39,219 nucleotides of DNA from an archaeon (GTDB lineage: Archaea; Nanobdellota; Nanobdellia; SCGC-AAA011-G17; GW2011-AR18). Position 1 is the first letter of the stretch. Each line of letters begins with the position of its first letter. Shown here piece after piece: positions 7,404-16,395 of the stretch. The position numbers and the translations under genes are program-made. The notes beneath the pieces were generated by a model. The model did no database searches. It was not told the DNA's origin and saw only the letters and a program-made list of their open reading frames with translations. The DNA is taken from assembly GCA_023245565.1 (NCBI GenBank), contig JAHFKB010000001.1:8737-47955 (forward strand). Direction: 5' to 3'.

Positions 7404-9695
7404 ATGGTATTATTTAAAAAAAAGGTAAAGCCTGGAGAACATGAAGTTGTAAAAGAAGGTCCAGAAGAAGTTATCCATATAAATTATGAATCTTATCCAA
7501 GAATTCCATCAATTGAAGATGATGCAATAGTAATGTCCTCAGTTATAGAAAAATTATCACAAGCATCTTCAGTTTCTAGAATTATTTTTCATCAAAAGAA
7601 AAAATATGAATATAATTACAATCAAACACAATTATTAGCAGAAGTTGCACAAATATATAATCATTTCATAAAACAAAAAAATATTTTAACACAGGCAGCT
7701 CTAGAAGTTTTTGGTCCTATTCCAGATTCAGCTTCAAGAATAAGAAACTTGCAAAATGTAGTTCTAAATTTATTAAGAACAGATCCAATAGGTGCATTTG
7801 TAGAAACTAAAAGATTGTTAAGAGAAGAAAAAATAACTTTGTCTAAAAATCCACCGCAAGAATATGTTTCATTATTGCAACCTTATTTAACAGTATTAAC
7901 TGAGATTTATACTTTACTTGCAGGAACAAAATTAGTTCAAGCTGCAAAAGATAATTTAGAAGGTTATTCAATTGGAACAAGAGAAGTATACAAGAAATTA
8001 TTCCACCCAGTAATAACCCCAGATTTTATGTACACTAGATTATTAGCAACTCCTCCTTTAGATGCAGAACTTATAGATTCTTATTCATTAGGTAAAAATA
8101 CACATGTACAATTATTTAATACAAAAGAAACTATAAAACCATTATATCATATAACTCCTCCAGAATTTCAAATATCTGAAGATAAATATGAATTATTAGA
8201 ATTAGCAAGAAAAGTTTTAGCAGAACATCAGCCAAAAGCAGAAGAATTTATTGATCCAGAGAAAATGAGAGAGACTTTTTTTAATATTGGTAGAGACTTA
8301 ATAACAGAACTTGCAGAAAATAAAAGAATTTCTCTAAATTATCATGAAATAGAAGAGCTAGCACAAATTTTAGTAAGATACACTGTTGGTTTTGGTTTAA
8401 TTGAAAATTTATTACAAGATGAAGAGGTACAAGACATAGCAATAAATAGTCCTCCAGGCACAACCCCAATATTTCTAGTTCATGGAAAATATGATGAATG
8501 TGTTACAAATATTATTCCATCAGTTGAAGATGTAGAAAGTTGGGCATCTAAGTTTAGATTAATTTCTGCTCGTCCATTAGATGAAGCAAATCCAGTTTTA
8601 GATACAGAATTAATTCTTCCAACTTCAAGAGCAAGAGTTGCAATAATTTCTAGACCATTAAATCCAACAGGTTTAGGTTTCTCAATTAGAAGACATAGAG
8701 ATAAACCCTGGACATTGCCATTATTTATTAAAAATAGAATGATAAATGATTTAGCAGCAGGCTTGTTAAGTTTTATTATTGATGGAAATAGATCTTTATT
8801 AGTAGCAGGAACTAGAGGTTCTGGTAAAACAGCAGTCTTAGGTTCTGTCTTAGTAGAAATTATGAGAAAATATAGAGTTATTTCAATCGAAGATGTTTTA
8901 GAATTACCAACTGATGCTCTAAGAGAATTAGGTTATAATATTCAAACAATGAAAGTTAGATCTGCTTTATTAAAATCTGGTTCTGAATTAGCAGCTGATG
9001 AAGGAATAAGAACTTCTTTACGTATGGGTGATTCATCTTTAATTATTGGAGAAGTTAGAAGTACCGAAGCTTTTGCACTTTACGAAGCAATGAGAGTTGG
9101 CGCAATGGCAAACACAGTAGCAGGAACAATTCATGGAGATTCTCCTTATGGAGTTTATGATAGAGTAGTTAATGATCTTCAAGTTCCAAAAACAAGTTTT
9201 AAAGCAACAGACTTAATCATAGTTGCTAATCCAGTAAGATCAGCAGATGGTTTGCATAGATTTAGAAGAATAACTCAAATTACAGAAGTAAGAAAAGATT
9301 GGGAAAATGATCCTCTAACAGAAGGAGGATTTGTTGATCTAATGAGATATGATTCTAAATTAGATACTTTAGTTCCAACAGATGAACTAATTAATGGAGA
9401 TTCTGAAATTATAAAAAGTATAGCATCAAATATAAAAGAATGGGCTGGTAATTGGAATTCTTTATGGGAAAATATTTTATTAAGAGCAAAAATAAAAAAA
9501 ACAATGGTTGAATATTCACAAAAATATAAAATTCCAGATTTATTAGAAGCAAAATCAGTTATACAAATGAATGATGAATTCCATAGAGTATGTGATAGAA
9601 TAAGTCAAAGTTTAGGAAAATTAGATTCAGAAAAAATATTTTTTGAATGGGAAGAAATTCTAAAAAAATATATTAAAATAAATTATAAAATATAA
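7404..9695 (+). CDS. Type II/IV secretion (TadA/FlaI/VirB11-like) ATPase
   Basis: This 763-residue cytoplasmic motor powers pilus or archaellum-type assembly by hexameric ATP hydrolysis. The C-terminal ATPase core carries Walker A G469-T476 (GTRGSGKT), an Asp box ISIED (E496, D497), Walker B SLIIGE with E550, and His box GTIHGD (H577). A PilT-N-like domain (about 280-440) with the FSIRRHRD arginine-rich linker precedes it. The N-terminal 250 residues are extra and unfamiliar, making it longer than typical FlaI (about 550). It lies upstream of the matching platform protein at 10406-12580 with only one small gene between. Confidence 0.93.
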   Translation: MVLFKKKVKPGEHEVVKEGPEEVIHINYESYPRIPSIEDDAIVMSSVIEKLSQASSVSRIIFHQKKKYEYNYNQTQLLAEVAQIYNHFIKQKNILTQAALEVFGPIPDSASRIRNLQNVVLNLLRTDPIGAFVETKRLLREEKITLSKNPPQEYVSLLQPYLTVLTEIYTLLAGTKLVQAAKDNLEGYSIGTREVYKKLFHPVITPDFMYTRLLATPPLDAELIDSYSLGKNTHVQLFNTKETIKPLYHITPPEFQISEDKYELLELARKVLAEHQPKAEEFIDPEKMRETFFNIGRDLITELAENKRISLNYHEIEELAQILVRYTVGFGLIENLLQDEEVQDIAINSPPGTTPIFLVHGKYDECVTNIIPSVEDVESWASKFRLISARPLDEANPVLDTELILPTSRARVAIISRPLNPTGLGFSIRRHRDKPWTLPLFIKNRMINDLAAGLLSFIIDGNRSLLVAGTRGSGKTAVLGSVLVEIMRKYRVISIEDVLELPTDALRELGYNIQTMKVRSALLKSGSELAADEGIRTSLRMGDSSLIIGEVRSTEAFALYEAMRVGAMANTVAGTIHGDSPYGVYDRVVNDLQVPKTSFKATDLIIVANPVRSADGLHRFRRITQITEVRKDWENDPLTEGGFVDLMRYDSKLDTLVPTDELINGDSEIIKSIASNIKEWAGNWNSLWENILLRAKIKKTMVEYSQKYKIPDLLEAKSVIQMNDEFHRVCDRISQSLGKLDSEKIFFEWEEILKKYIKINYKI

Positions 9696-9741
9696 TTAAT
9701 GATACAATAATCAATTTAAATGAAAAAAATAGAATAATTTA

Positions 9742-10263
9742 ATGACCCAAAATAGGATAATAAGAACCAATTCTTTTGCATACGTTTCAACATTAATAAA
9801 CCAAGATTTCTCTACTATTTATCCAGTTCCATTAAGAGGAATAATGTGTTCACTAAATGGAGAATTAGTTTTAATGAATAGAGAAAATTCAAGTGAATTA
9901 AGAGTTAAAACTATAGAAGAAATATTAAATGATGGATCTGAATTAAATTTAAAACAAGACTATTACATTACTAAAGTAGATGAATTTTCAACAAATGAAA
10001 GAGCTTTATGGGTGGACGTATATGCAAATTCCCATGTGATTTGTCAAATGAAAGCAAATTTTCAAGTATTACAAGGAAATTTAAAATATCTTAAAACAGC
10101 AGTATTGGTTTATGATAAAACTTTATTTGATCAAAAATATAAATCCCCTTACATATTCAATAGACGTTTACCAGCTAATAAAGGTAAATTAAGTAAAATA
10201 ATATTAAAAGCATACATAATAGATGAAGAATGCACAAGACCTTGGTCTCCTCCACCATTTTAA
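9742..10263 (+). CDS. Unknown protein within secretion locus, 173 aa
   Basis: The soluble protein has 173 residues with no signal peptide. Strand-rich segments surround positions 20-120, and the C-terminal tail ends in PWSPPPF. An A/T element (ATTTAAAT at 9714-9721) upstream could be its promoter, with the ATG about 22 bases lower. It lies between the ATPase and the platform protein and is probably an accessory of that machine, but I recognise no family. The 142 bases after it contain no gene that I can support. Confidence 0.6.
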   Translation: MTQNRIIRTNSFAYVSTLINQDFSTIYPVPLRGIMCSLNGELVLMNRENSSELRVKTIEEILNDGSELNLKQDYYITKVDEFSTNERALWVDVYANSHVICQMKANFQVLQGNLKYLKTAVLVYDKTLFDQKYKSPYIFNRRLPANKGKLSKIILKAYIIDEECTRPWSPPPF

Positions 10264-10405
10264 TTCCTATTTTCAACCAAATCAACATAAAAGCAGACTG
10301 ACCAACCATAAAATTGCCCTTGACATTCAACTTTTAAAAATATATGTAATGGAAAATATTAAATTCTCAATATAATCTAATTTTAATAGAAAAAGAGGTC
10401 AATTT

Positions 10406-12580
10406 ATGTCAGAAGATATTAAAGAAATTTTAAATAAATATAGGAATAAAATAGAAGAGCATGTAAATGAAGAAACAGAAGGCCAAGTTGAACCTCAAGA
10501 CATAAATGATTTCTCAAAAGAATATGTAAAATTTAGAGAAGAAGTATTATCAAGCAACATATCAAGATATGAAAAATATTGTAATGTTGCAGATAAATTA
10601 ATAAAATTTAAACCCCCAGAAAAAACTTTACCAAAAATCCAAGAAGCAATTGATGTTACTCACCTAAATATTACTCCTTCAGGTGCAGCAAGCTTAGCAG
10701 CACTAGCAGCATTATTTACTTTACTTGGTGGAGTTATAATTTCTATTTTAATATTTTTACTTTCAGGTGGATTTCCAATATTTACATTTTTAATGTTTTT
10801 AATAATCAGTCTAGTAGTTTTAACTTATCTTAATAGAATGCCAATTTTCTTAGCAACAAAATGGAGACTTAAAGCAAGCAACCAAATGGTTCTAGCAATA
10901 CTATATATTGTAATTTATATGAGACATACTTCTAATTTAGAACATGCAATTAAATTTGCAGCACAGCATACAGATGCACCATTATCTTTAGATCTAAGAA
11001 AAATATTTTGGGATATTGAAACTAGAAAATTTTCAACAATAAAAGAATCTCTAGACAATTATCTAGAATCTTGGAGACATTATAATTTAGAATTTGTAAC
11101 AGCAATTCATTTAATAGAATCTTCTTTATATGAACCAACAGAATCTAGAAGAAATGATCTTTTAGATAAATCATTAAGTGTAATTCTAGATGGAACTTAT
11201 GAAAAAATGTTACATTATGCACAAGACATTAAAGGCCCAGTAACAACTTTACATATGTTAGGAGTTATTCTTCCAATTTTAGGTTTAGTAATATTTCCAT
11301 TAGTGGGTTCATTTTTACAAGGATTAGTTAAATGGTATCATCTAGCTTTCCTTTACAACATAATTCTTCCAGTGATGGTATTTTTCTTAGGAATGAATAT
11401 TTTATCAAAAAGACCAACAGGTTATGGTGAATCTAAAATTGCAGAAAGAGTTTATCAAAAAGCATTTGATCCAAAATTTTTATGTATATTTATAGCTTTA
11501 TTATTAATTGTAGTTGGATTATTTCCTCTTTTTGTAAATGCAATAACACCTGCAAAATTTATTCCAAATCAAAAATGTGCTATAGGAGATATAGATTTAG
11601 GTAATTTATTTGGTTGTTTTTTCGGATATATTCAAGTTGGTGAAGATATTTATGGCCCATTTGGTTTAGGTGCTTTAATTCTAAGTTTCTTAATACCTGC
11701 AGGATTAGCTATTGGTCTTGGTACTTATTATAAAATGAAAAGTAAGAAAATTATTGAATTAAGAAATGAAACAAAAGAATTAGAAAGTGAATTTGCATCT
11801 GCATTATTTCAAGTAGGAAATAGAATTGGTGATGGAATTCCAACAGAATTATCTTTTAATAAAGTAGCTGAAACAATGGAAGGAACACCATCTGGAAAAT
11901 TCTTTAGATTAGTAGATCAAAACATAAGATCACTTGGAATGAGTATTCAAGAAGCAATATTTAATGAAAAAAATGGAGCAATATTATCTTATCCTTCTCC
12001 TCTAATTGAAAGTTCAATGGAAGTATTATTAGAAAGTTCAAGAAAAGGTCCAAAAATAGTTTCTCAATCATTAATTAGTATTTCAACATATGTAGATAAA
12101 ATTCACAAAGTATCAGAACGTCTTAAAGATCTATTAGCAGAAGTTATTTCTTCAATGAAATCTCAAATTTCATTTTTAACACCAGCAATTGCAGGAATAG
12201 TTGTAGGAATTTCTTCAATGATTGTTAATATTATTGTAGCTTTAAATTTAAAAATAAGCAGTTTTAGTTTAGAAGCAGGATCAGATTCAGGAAGTGCAGC
12301 TAGCTTAACAACAATAGTTGATTTATTTCAAGTTAATGGAATAATTCCAGGATATTTTTTCCAAATAGTTGTAGGAGTTTATGTAGTACAGTTAGCTTAT
12401 ATTTTAACAATAATGCAGAATGGAATAGAAAATGGTTCTGATAAAATTAATGAACAGCACTTGCTTGGAAAAAACTTAATAAGAAGTTTTCTTTTATATG
12501 CAGTAATCGCAATAATTGTAACAATATTATTTAGTTCAATGGCACAAGGATTATTAAGTGCACAAGATATTACTGGCTAA
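10406..12580 (+). CDS. TadC/FlaJ-like membrane platform protein
   Basis: The 724-residue protein is the inner-membrane platform for the TadA/FlaI-type ATPase. After a charged cytoplasmic N-terminus (1-90) come hydrophobic helices near 95-145. A helical cytosolic T2SSF-like domain (about 155-270) is followed by helices near 277-375 and 420-445. A second T2SSF-like domain (about 450-585) is followed by three C-terminal helices. This two-domain FlaJ architecture is typical of archaeal versions. A GAGGT ribosome binding site precedes the ATG. The next gene starts two bases after the stop, so the DGR target at 12582 is translated from the same mRNA. Confidence 0.9.
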   Translation: MSEDIKEILNKYRNKIEEHVNEETEGQVEPQDINDFSKEYVKFREEVLSSNISRYEKYCNVADKLIKFKPPEKTLPKIQEAIDVTHLNITPSGAASLAALAALFTLLGGVIISILIFLLSGGFPIFTFLMFLIISLVVLTYLNRMPIFLATKWRLKASNQMVLAILYIVIYMRHTSNLEHAIKFAAQHTDAPLSLDLRKIFWDIETRKFSTIKESLDNYLESWRHYNLEFVTAIHLIESSLYEPTESRRNDLLDKSLSVILDGTYEKMLHYAQDIKGPVTTLHMLGVILPILGLVIFPLVGSFLQGLVKWYHLAFLYNIILPVMVFFLGMNILSKRPTGYGESKIAERVYQKAFDPKFLCIFIALLLIVVGLFPLFVNAITPAKFIPNQKCAIGDIDLGNLFGCFFGYIQVGEDIYGPFGLGALILSFLIPAGLAIGLGTYYKMKSKKIIELRNETKELESEFASALFQVGNRIGDGIPTELSFNKVAETMEGTPSGKFFRLVDQNIRSLGMSIQEAIFNEKNGAILSYPSPLIESSMEVLLESSRKGPKIVSQSLISISTYVDKIHKVSERLKDLLAEVISSMKSQISFLTPAIAGIVVGISSMIVNIIVALNLKISSFSLEAGSDSGSAASLTTIVDLFQVNGIIPGYFFQIVVGVYVVQLAYILTIMQNGIENGSDKINEQHLLGKNLIRSFLLYAVIAIIVTILFSSMAQGLLSAQDITG

Positions 12581-12581
12581 A

Positions 12582-13616
12582 ATGGAAGAAAAAGATACTA
12601 AGAAAATTGCAGTGGTTTTAATTAATGATTTTTTAAATAAATTAATTAAGAATTTAAAAAGTAAAGGGCCTCAATACTACTATGAAATAAAAGAAATAAA
12701 GTCAGATATAAGAAATACTTTTGGATACGAAATTAGATTAAAATACAGAATTGGTATGACTTGGGAGAAAAAATATTTTTTAAAAATTTACATATATTTT
12801 TCAGGAGAAACTAAAATAAGTTATAGGAATTATGATATAGAATATAATTCAGCAAAAATATTTAGACATATTTTAGCACCACATTTTTTAGATGATGAAA
12901 TAAGCACTAAAATTAATTTAGCAATAGAAAAATTAAAAAATGATATATCTAAAGAATTAAATATTATTGAAAAAAATATATTAACAGAGGAATTCTTACC
13001 AACAAGAGAAGAAATAGAAAAAGAATTCTATATAATTCCAAAAGAATATATTATTAGTAACACAACACAAAATTATAGAGATTTCTTAAAACAAGCAAAT
13101 TATATGGATTTAGATTCAGCTGATGGTTTATTAGTAGAAAAGAAAATATTTAAAACAACTATAAATCAAACAGATGGAAAAAAACTAGTAGAAAATCAAG
13201 GATATAAATTATTAACAGTTGGTCTAATGTATTTAGTTTTTATTCCTTGGTTAAAAGAACAAGAATTAAAAGAAAATAAAGATGCAAAAGAAACATTAGA
13301 AGAAATGAAAACTAAAAATGCAGAATGGTTAGAAGATCAAATAATAAATAAAAATACATTAAAAATAAACAATAAAGAAATAAAATTAAAATATTTACAA
13401 TTACAAGATGGATCTTTTGATAAAGAAGATATAAATGTATATGGTTATCCAACTAAAATAAAAGATTCAGGAGAACATTATTATTGGTATCCAAGAGATA
13501 ATGAAGCAGCCGCCTTCCGTGACGGGAGCTCTGAGTTGGGCTTGATTTTGAACGGGGAGCCTGGTTTTGTGTATGATGTGCTTGGGTTGCGTCGCGCAAA
13601 AATTTTCCAAAATTAA
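12582..13616 (+). CDS. DGR target protein 2 (variable C-terminus)
   Basis: The 344-residue protein shares its last ~200 residues with the protein at 4617-5645 (EFYIIPKEYII onward, DSADGLLVEKK, EWLED, YYWYPRDNE) but has an unrelated N-terminal domain of about 145 residues with mixed strands and helices. It ends in a variable stretch and LGLRRAKIF, the LGxR ending of DGR-diversified C-type-lectin-like domains. I use ATG 12582, two bases after the platform stop; the longer frame begins with GTG at 12558 inside the platform gene. There is no signal peptide. Tight coupling to the platform gene links the variable protein to the secretion machine. Confidence 0.75.
   Translation: MEEKDTKKIAVVLINDFLNKLIKNLKSKGPQYYYEIKEIKSDIRNTFGYEIRLKYRIGMTWEKKYFLKIYIYFSGETKISYRNYDIEYNSAKIFRHILAPHFLDDEISTKINLAIEKLKNDISKELNIIEKNILTEEFLPTREEIEKEFYIIPKEYIISNTTQNYRDFLKQANYMDLDSADGLLVEKKIFKTTINQTDGKKLVENQGYKLLTVGLMYLVFIPWLKEQELKENKDAKETLEEMKTKNAEWLEDQIINKNTLKINNKEIKLKYLQLQDGSFDKEDINVYGYPTKIKDSGEHYYWYPRDNEAAAFRDGSSELGLILNGEPGFVYDVLGLRRAKIFQN
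13509..13607 (+). repeat. DGR variable repeat 2 (VR2)
   Basis: Thirty-three codons align to VR1 without gaps. In 13511-13590 I count 9 A and 44 G+C in 80 bases, against an A-rich flank. Both repeats keep the same anchors (CGTGAC, TTGGGCTTG, GGG, CCT, CTTGGG, and CGT before AAAATTTTC). The end lies nine bases before the stop codon, the usual position for a DGR variable repeat. Confidence 0.75.
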
Positions 13617-13646
13617 ATTTAATATAAATTAATCTATCTAAAAACC

Positions 13647-13654
13647 TTTATATA
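13647..13654 (+). promoter_or_regulatory. TATA box of the pilin-like operon
   Basis: TTTATATA preceded by AAAAACC (BRE-like) lies 22-29 bases above the ATG at 13676. This implies a leaderless mRNA for the first small pilin-like gene and the chain of overlapping genes that follows. Confidence 0.55.
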
Positions 13655-13675
13655 CAAAGTTTAATCTAAAGTTAT

Positions 13676-13804
13676 ATGTTAAAAAAAGGACAGACAAGAT
13701 CAACAGTATATGCATTATTTATTCTTATATCAATTATATTACTTTTATATATTTTATATAAAATAATTAATTTAAAAGTTGGAGGAATATTTGTAGGAAT
13801 ATGA
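13676..13804 (+). CDS. Tiny pilin-like protein, 42 aa
   Basis: This gene is too short for usual gene calling. It encodes MLKKGQTRST, then a single hydrophobic helix (residues about 11-32), then a short tail. The K-K-G start followed directly by a hydrophobic helix resembles class III (archaeal prepilin) signal peptides, where the helix also forms the filament core. A leaderless promoter precedes it and its stop overlaps the next start (ATGA at 13801), so expression is coupled. It could be a minor pilin or an assembly peptide. Confidence 0.65.
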   Translation: MLKKGQTRSTVYALFILISIILLLYILYKIINLKVGGIFVGI

Positions 13805-14517
13805 AAAAAGCAGGATTAGAAACAAGCACTCTAGCAATTTTAATTGTAGTAGCCTTAACAATATCAATATTATTTATTATAATAAAATCTCAAACAGACA
13901 TTTTAAGTTCATCTTCAAATTCAGAAGCAATTAATGTTTGGATAAAATCAAGACAAGCCTCAGGTCAAATTAAAGACCTAACAGTTCCAGACAAACCACC
14001 AGTAAAAGACTTAGAAGATCCTCTAGAAATTAAATCAGAAGAACAGCTTGAATGGTTAGATGGAAAACCTCCAGTTATTTATAGAGAAATAGCAAATAGT
14101 ATGGTAAATTGTTGGAATACATTTGACAAAGGAGATACAAATTTCCTCTCAAATTATCAAAGAGAAACATTTTGCTTCCCTTGTAGAAGTCTTGTTTTTC
14201 CAGAAAATATTGTAAAATCTAAAAAATACTTAGAAAATTTTTATAAATACTTAGTAGAAGAAAAAATAAATCCATTAAAGGAAATAACTTATTATCAATA
14301 CTTAATTAATAATCCAAATTATAAACAAAAACCAATTGAAGGATATTTAAAGATTGATTCAACAATGTATATTATGTTTGTAGAAAGTACTACATCAAGA
14401 ACACACACCACAATTAATAGAAATGCAGGTGTAGTATTTGTTGGCCCTGAAGATGCAAATAAAATATGTAATCAAGAACTATCGGTAATAGATTATTATG
14501 GGGGAATATTTGTATGA
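13801..14517 (+). CDS. Pilin-like anchored protein, 238 aa
   Basis: The N-terminus MKKAGLETSTLAILIVVALT gives a short basic stretch, K-K-A-G, a Glu close to the expected cleavage site, and one hydrophobic helix to about residue 27, the layout of a class III signal peptide. The remaining ~210 residues are soluble with a few Cys (including C-F-P-C near 125) and no known domain. Starts and stops overlap with both neighbours (ATGA junctions), showing one operon. It is probably an extracellular minor pilin. Confidence 0.7.
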   Translation: MKKAGLETSTLAILIVVALTISILFIIIKSQTDILSSSSNSEAINVWIKSRQASGQIKDLTVPDKPPVKDLEDPLEIKSEEQLEWLDGKPPVIYREIANSMVNCWNTFDKGDTNFLSNYQRETFCFPCRSLVFPENIVKSKKYLENFYKYLVEEKINPLKEITYYQYLINNPNYKQKPIEGYLKIDSTMYIMFVESTTSRTHTTINRNAGVVFVGPEDANKICNQELSVIDYYGGIFV

Positions 14518-14666
14518 ATAAAAAAGCAGATTTTGAATTAGATACAATAATGAAATTATTATTAGTTTTAATTATATTATTAATAATAATTGGAATAATT
14601 TATTTATTAAAAAATCAATCTTTAAATATATTAGATAAAATAAGAGAGATGCTTAGGTTTAGGTAA
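14514..14666 (+). CDS. Tiny pilin-like protein, 50 aa
   Basis: This 50-residue gene is another below normal calling thresholds. It has MNKKADFELDTIMK, then a hydrophobic helix to about residue 32, then a short amphipathic basic tail. K-K-A followed by acidic residues is the same start pattern as in the other genes of this run. The ATG overlaps the previous stop (ATGA), and the next ATG follows one base after its stop. Conserved placement and AT-rich codon use support a genuine gene. Confidence 0.65.
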   Translation: MNKKADFELDTIMKLLLVLIILLIIIGIIYLLKNQSLNILDKIREMLRFR

Positions 14667-14667
14667 A

Positions 14668-15795
14668 ATGGAAAAACAAAAATTAGCAGCATTTATTTTA
14701 GTATTAGCAGCATTTATATTTCTTTTATTAGCAATAGTCTTCAAAGTTTCACCTTTAGTACAATCTTTTGCAGGAATATTTCAAGAAAATAAAACAGAAG
14801 TTAAAGTAGAAGTATCTTCAGATGTTATTTTTTACAAAGAATTTATTAAAAATTATCAAGAGTGTAAATTATCTCCATCAAATAATTGTTATTGTCCATT
14901 CACTAATGCACTAGTTCCAGAAAACTATGTAGTTTCAATTTCCAACTCAAAAAAATTAACAACAATTACTTTACTAGGCAATGCAAAACTAATTAATGAT
15001 TGTCAAGGTATAACTAATACTTCAGAAGATAAGCAAGAAGTTAGTACAGATATAAGAAATGATATATTATATTTTGGATTTGATGTTTTTAGAGATTCAA
15101 ATGTAGAATTTGCAGAAGAACTCCCAAAAAAAGCAATAGTTGGAGGAAGAGGGGCAGTATTTGTTAAAGATACAACAAACACTCTTGCAAAATTAAAAAT
15201 TGAAGGTTTTCATCAAGTTCAACAATCTGAAAAATTATACTTAACTGAATCAAAATTATGTTCAAGTGCAGATCCAAAAAATATTAATATTATAGACTTA
15301 AGAAATGGATATTTATATAAATTTGACAATGAAAAAATAGGAATAGCTTCAGCCCAATATAAATTAAATAAATGTGAATTATACAAAAATTCATTTGAAG
15401 CCAATAATATTTTTAATGATATTTTTTACCAGATAGAAAATTGTAATAATAAATGTTCATATCTTATTAAACCAGAAGATAAATCTGTAATTCCAGAACA
15501 CTACGCAATAACTATAGAAGATAATGTATTAGTATTGTACTATGAAAAAACAGAAATTACCTCAAAAAAATTTACAAAATACAGTTGTTTATTTACAGAT
15601 TATAAAAAAACAGAAGAAAAAGACCTTCAAACTCTACATCAAACAATAAAACTAAATGATTACACAGAAATAGAATTTTACACATTCAAAGATAAAACTT
15701 GTTTCTTACCTTATACTCTAGAATTAATAAAACAAAGAACTTTCTCTAATCAAGTGGCAATTTCTAGTGCAAAGAAAGAATTAATTCCAAAATAA
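14668..15795 (+). CDS. Single-span surface protein of pilin operon, 375 aa
   Basis: A hydrophobic helix at residues 6-26 directly follows a MEKQK start. The rest is a large extracellular-looking domain with several Cys pairs (for example C-Y-C near 69-71), suggesting disulfides. It is the last gene of the first overlapping set; the MNT/HEPN pair with its own promoter follows. No catalytic motif is recognised. A structural subunit or adhesin of the appendage would fit the context. Confidence 0.68.
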   Translation: MEKQKLAAFILVLAAFIFLLLAIVFKVSPLVQSFAGIFQENKTEVKVEVSSDVIFYKEFIKNYQECKLSPSNNCYCPFTNALVPENYVVSISNSKKLTTITLLGNAKLINDCQGITNTSEDKQEVSTDIRNDILYFGFDVFRDSNVEFAEELPKKAIVGGRGAVFVKDTTNTLAKLKIEGFHQVQQSEKLYLTESKLCSSADPKNINIIDLRNGYLYKFDNEKIGIASAQYKLNKCELYKNSFEANNIFNDIFYQIENCNNKCSYLIKPEDKSVIPEHYAITIEDNVLVLYYEKTEITSKKFTKYSCLFTDYKKTEEKDLQTLHQTIKLNDYTEIEFYTFKDKTCFLPYTLELIKQRTFSNQVAISSAKKELIPK

Positions 15796-15809
15796 CTACA
15801 AACAAAAGC

Positions 15810-15817
15810 TTTAAATA
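15810..15817 (+). promoter_or_regulatory. TATA box of the MNT/HEPN pair
   Basis: TTTAAATA inside AAAAGCTTTAAATAGAA lies 24-31 bases above ATG 15841. The same 17-base string recurs before the pilin gene at 16996. Confidence 0.55.
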
Positions 15818-15840
15818 GAATTGTCTATTTATAGAGACAT

Positions 15841-16395
15841 ATGGCTAATAATAGAGACGATATAATACTAGAAATAGTACTTTTATTATTAAAAGAAAAG
15901 ATCCATTTAAGGAGTATAGCAAGAAAATTAGAAATCCACCATTCAATAATAGCAAGAAAATTAAAAGAATTAATTAATGAAAACGTTGTAGATTATAATC
16001 TTGAAGGAAAAAACAAAGTCTTCTACATAAAAAATAATATTCAGGCAAAAAACTATGTTTATAATGCTGAAAGATATAAACTAATAAAACTATGCAGAAA
16101 ATATCCAGAATTAACTATAATAATAGAAGATATATTAAAAATATCCAGAGAAAAAATGATAATACTATTTGGAAGTTATGCTAAATTTTCACCAAAAAAA
16201 GAAAGTGATATAGATCTATATATAGAAACAAAAAATAGCAAAGTAAAAGAAGAAATAAACAGTATAAACTCAAAAATAAAAGTAAAGATTGGAATTTTTA
16301 ATATTAATGATTTATTAATAACAGAAATAATTAAAAATCATATAATATTAAGAGGTGTTGAAGAGTTTTATGAAAAAAACAAATTTTTTAAATAA
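15841..16395 (+). CDS. HTH-MNT nucleotidyltransferase (antitoxin-type)
   Basis: The 184-residue protein has an N-terminal winged-HTH (residues 8-60, SIARKLEIHHSIIARKLKEL), then a minimal nucleotidyltransferase domain with G111-S112-x10-D123-I-D125, the GSx10DxD active site of the MNT family. It closes with the ELLITEIIKNHIILRGVE-type block seen in archaeal members (here NDLLITEIIKNHII). In characterised pairs an MNT protein adenylylates a HEPN toxin; that this one does is inference. The HEPN gene overlaps its 3' end. It has its own TATA box, apart from the pilin operon. Confidence 0.85.
   Translation: MANNRDDIILEIVLLLLKEKIHLRSIARKLEIHHSIIARKLKELINENVVDYNLEGKNKVFYIKNNIQAKNYVYNAERYKLIKLCRKYPELTIIIEDILKISREKMIILFGSYAKFSPKKESDIDLYIETKNSKVKEEINSINSKIKVKIGIFNINDLLITEIIKNHIILRGVEEFYEKNKFFK

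Noticed and set aside
10264-10405. DGR template repeat in the gap after the unknown 173-aa gene
   Set aside because: It contains several AAC/CCA strings but none of the constant blocks (TTGGGCTTG, CTTGGG) that a template for VR1/VR2 must carry.
7404-12580. True archaellum operon
   Set aside because: No clear archaellin, FlaH, FlaG/F or CheF-like gene is seen; ATPase and platform are of the broad Tad/Fla type, so I use that neutral label.
15219-15404. Antisense small frame inside the 375-aa pilin-operon gene
   Set aside because: There is no ribosome binding site, and it is fully covered by a well-supported plus-strand gene.
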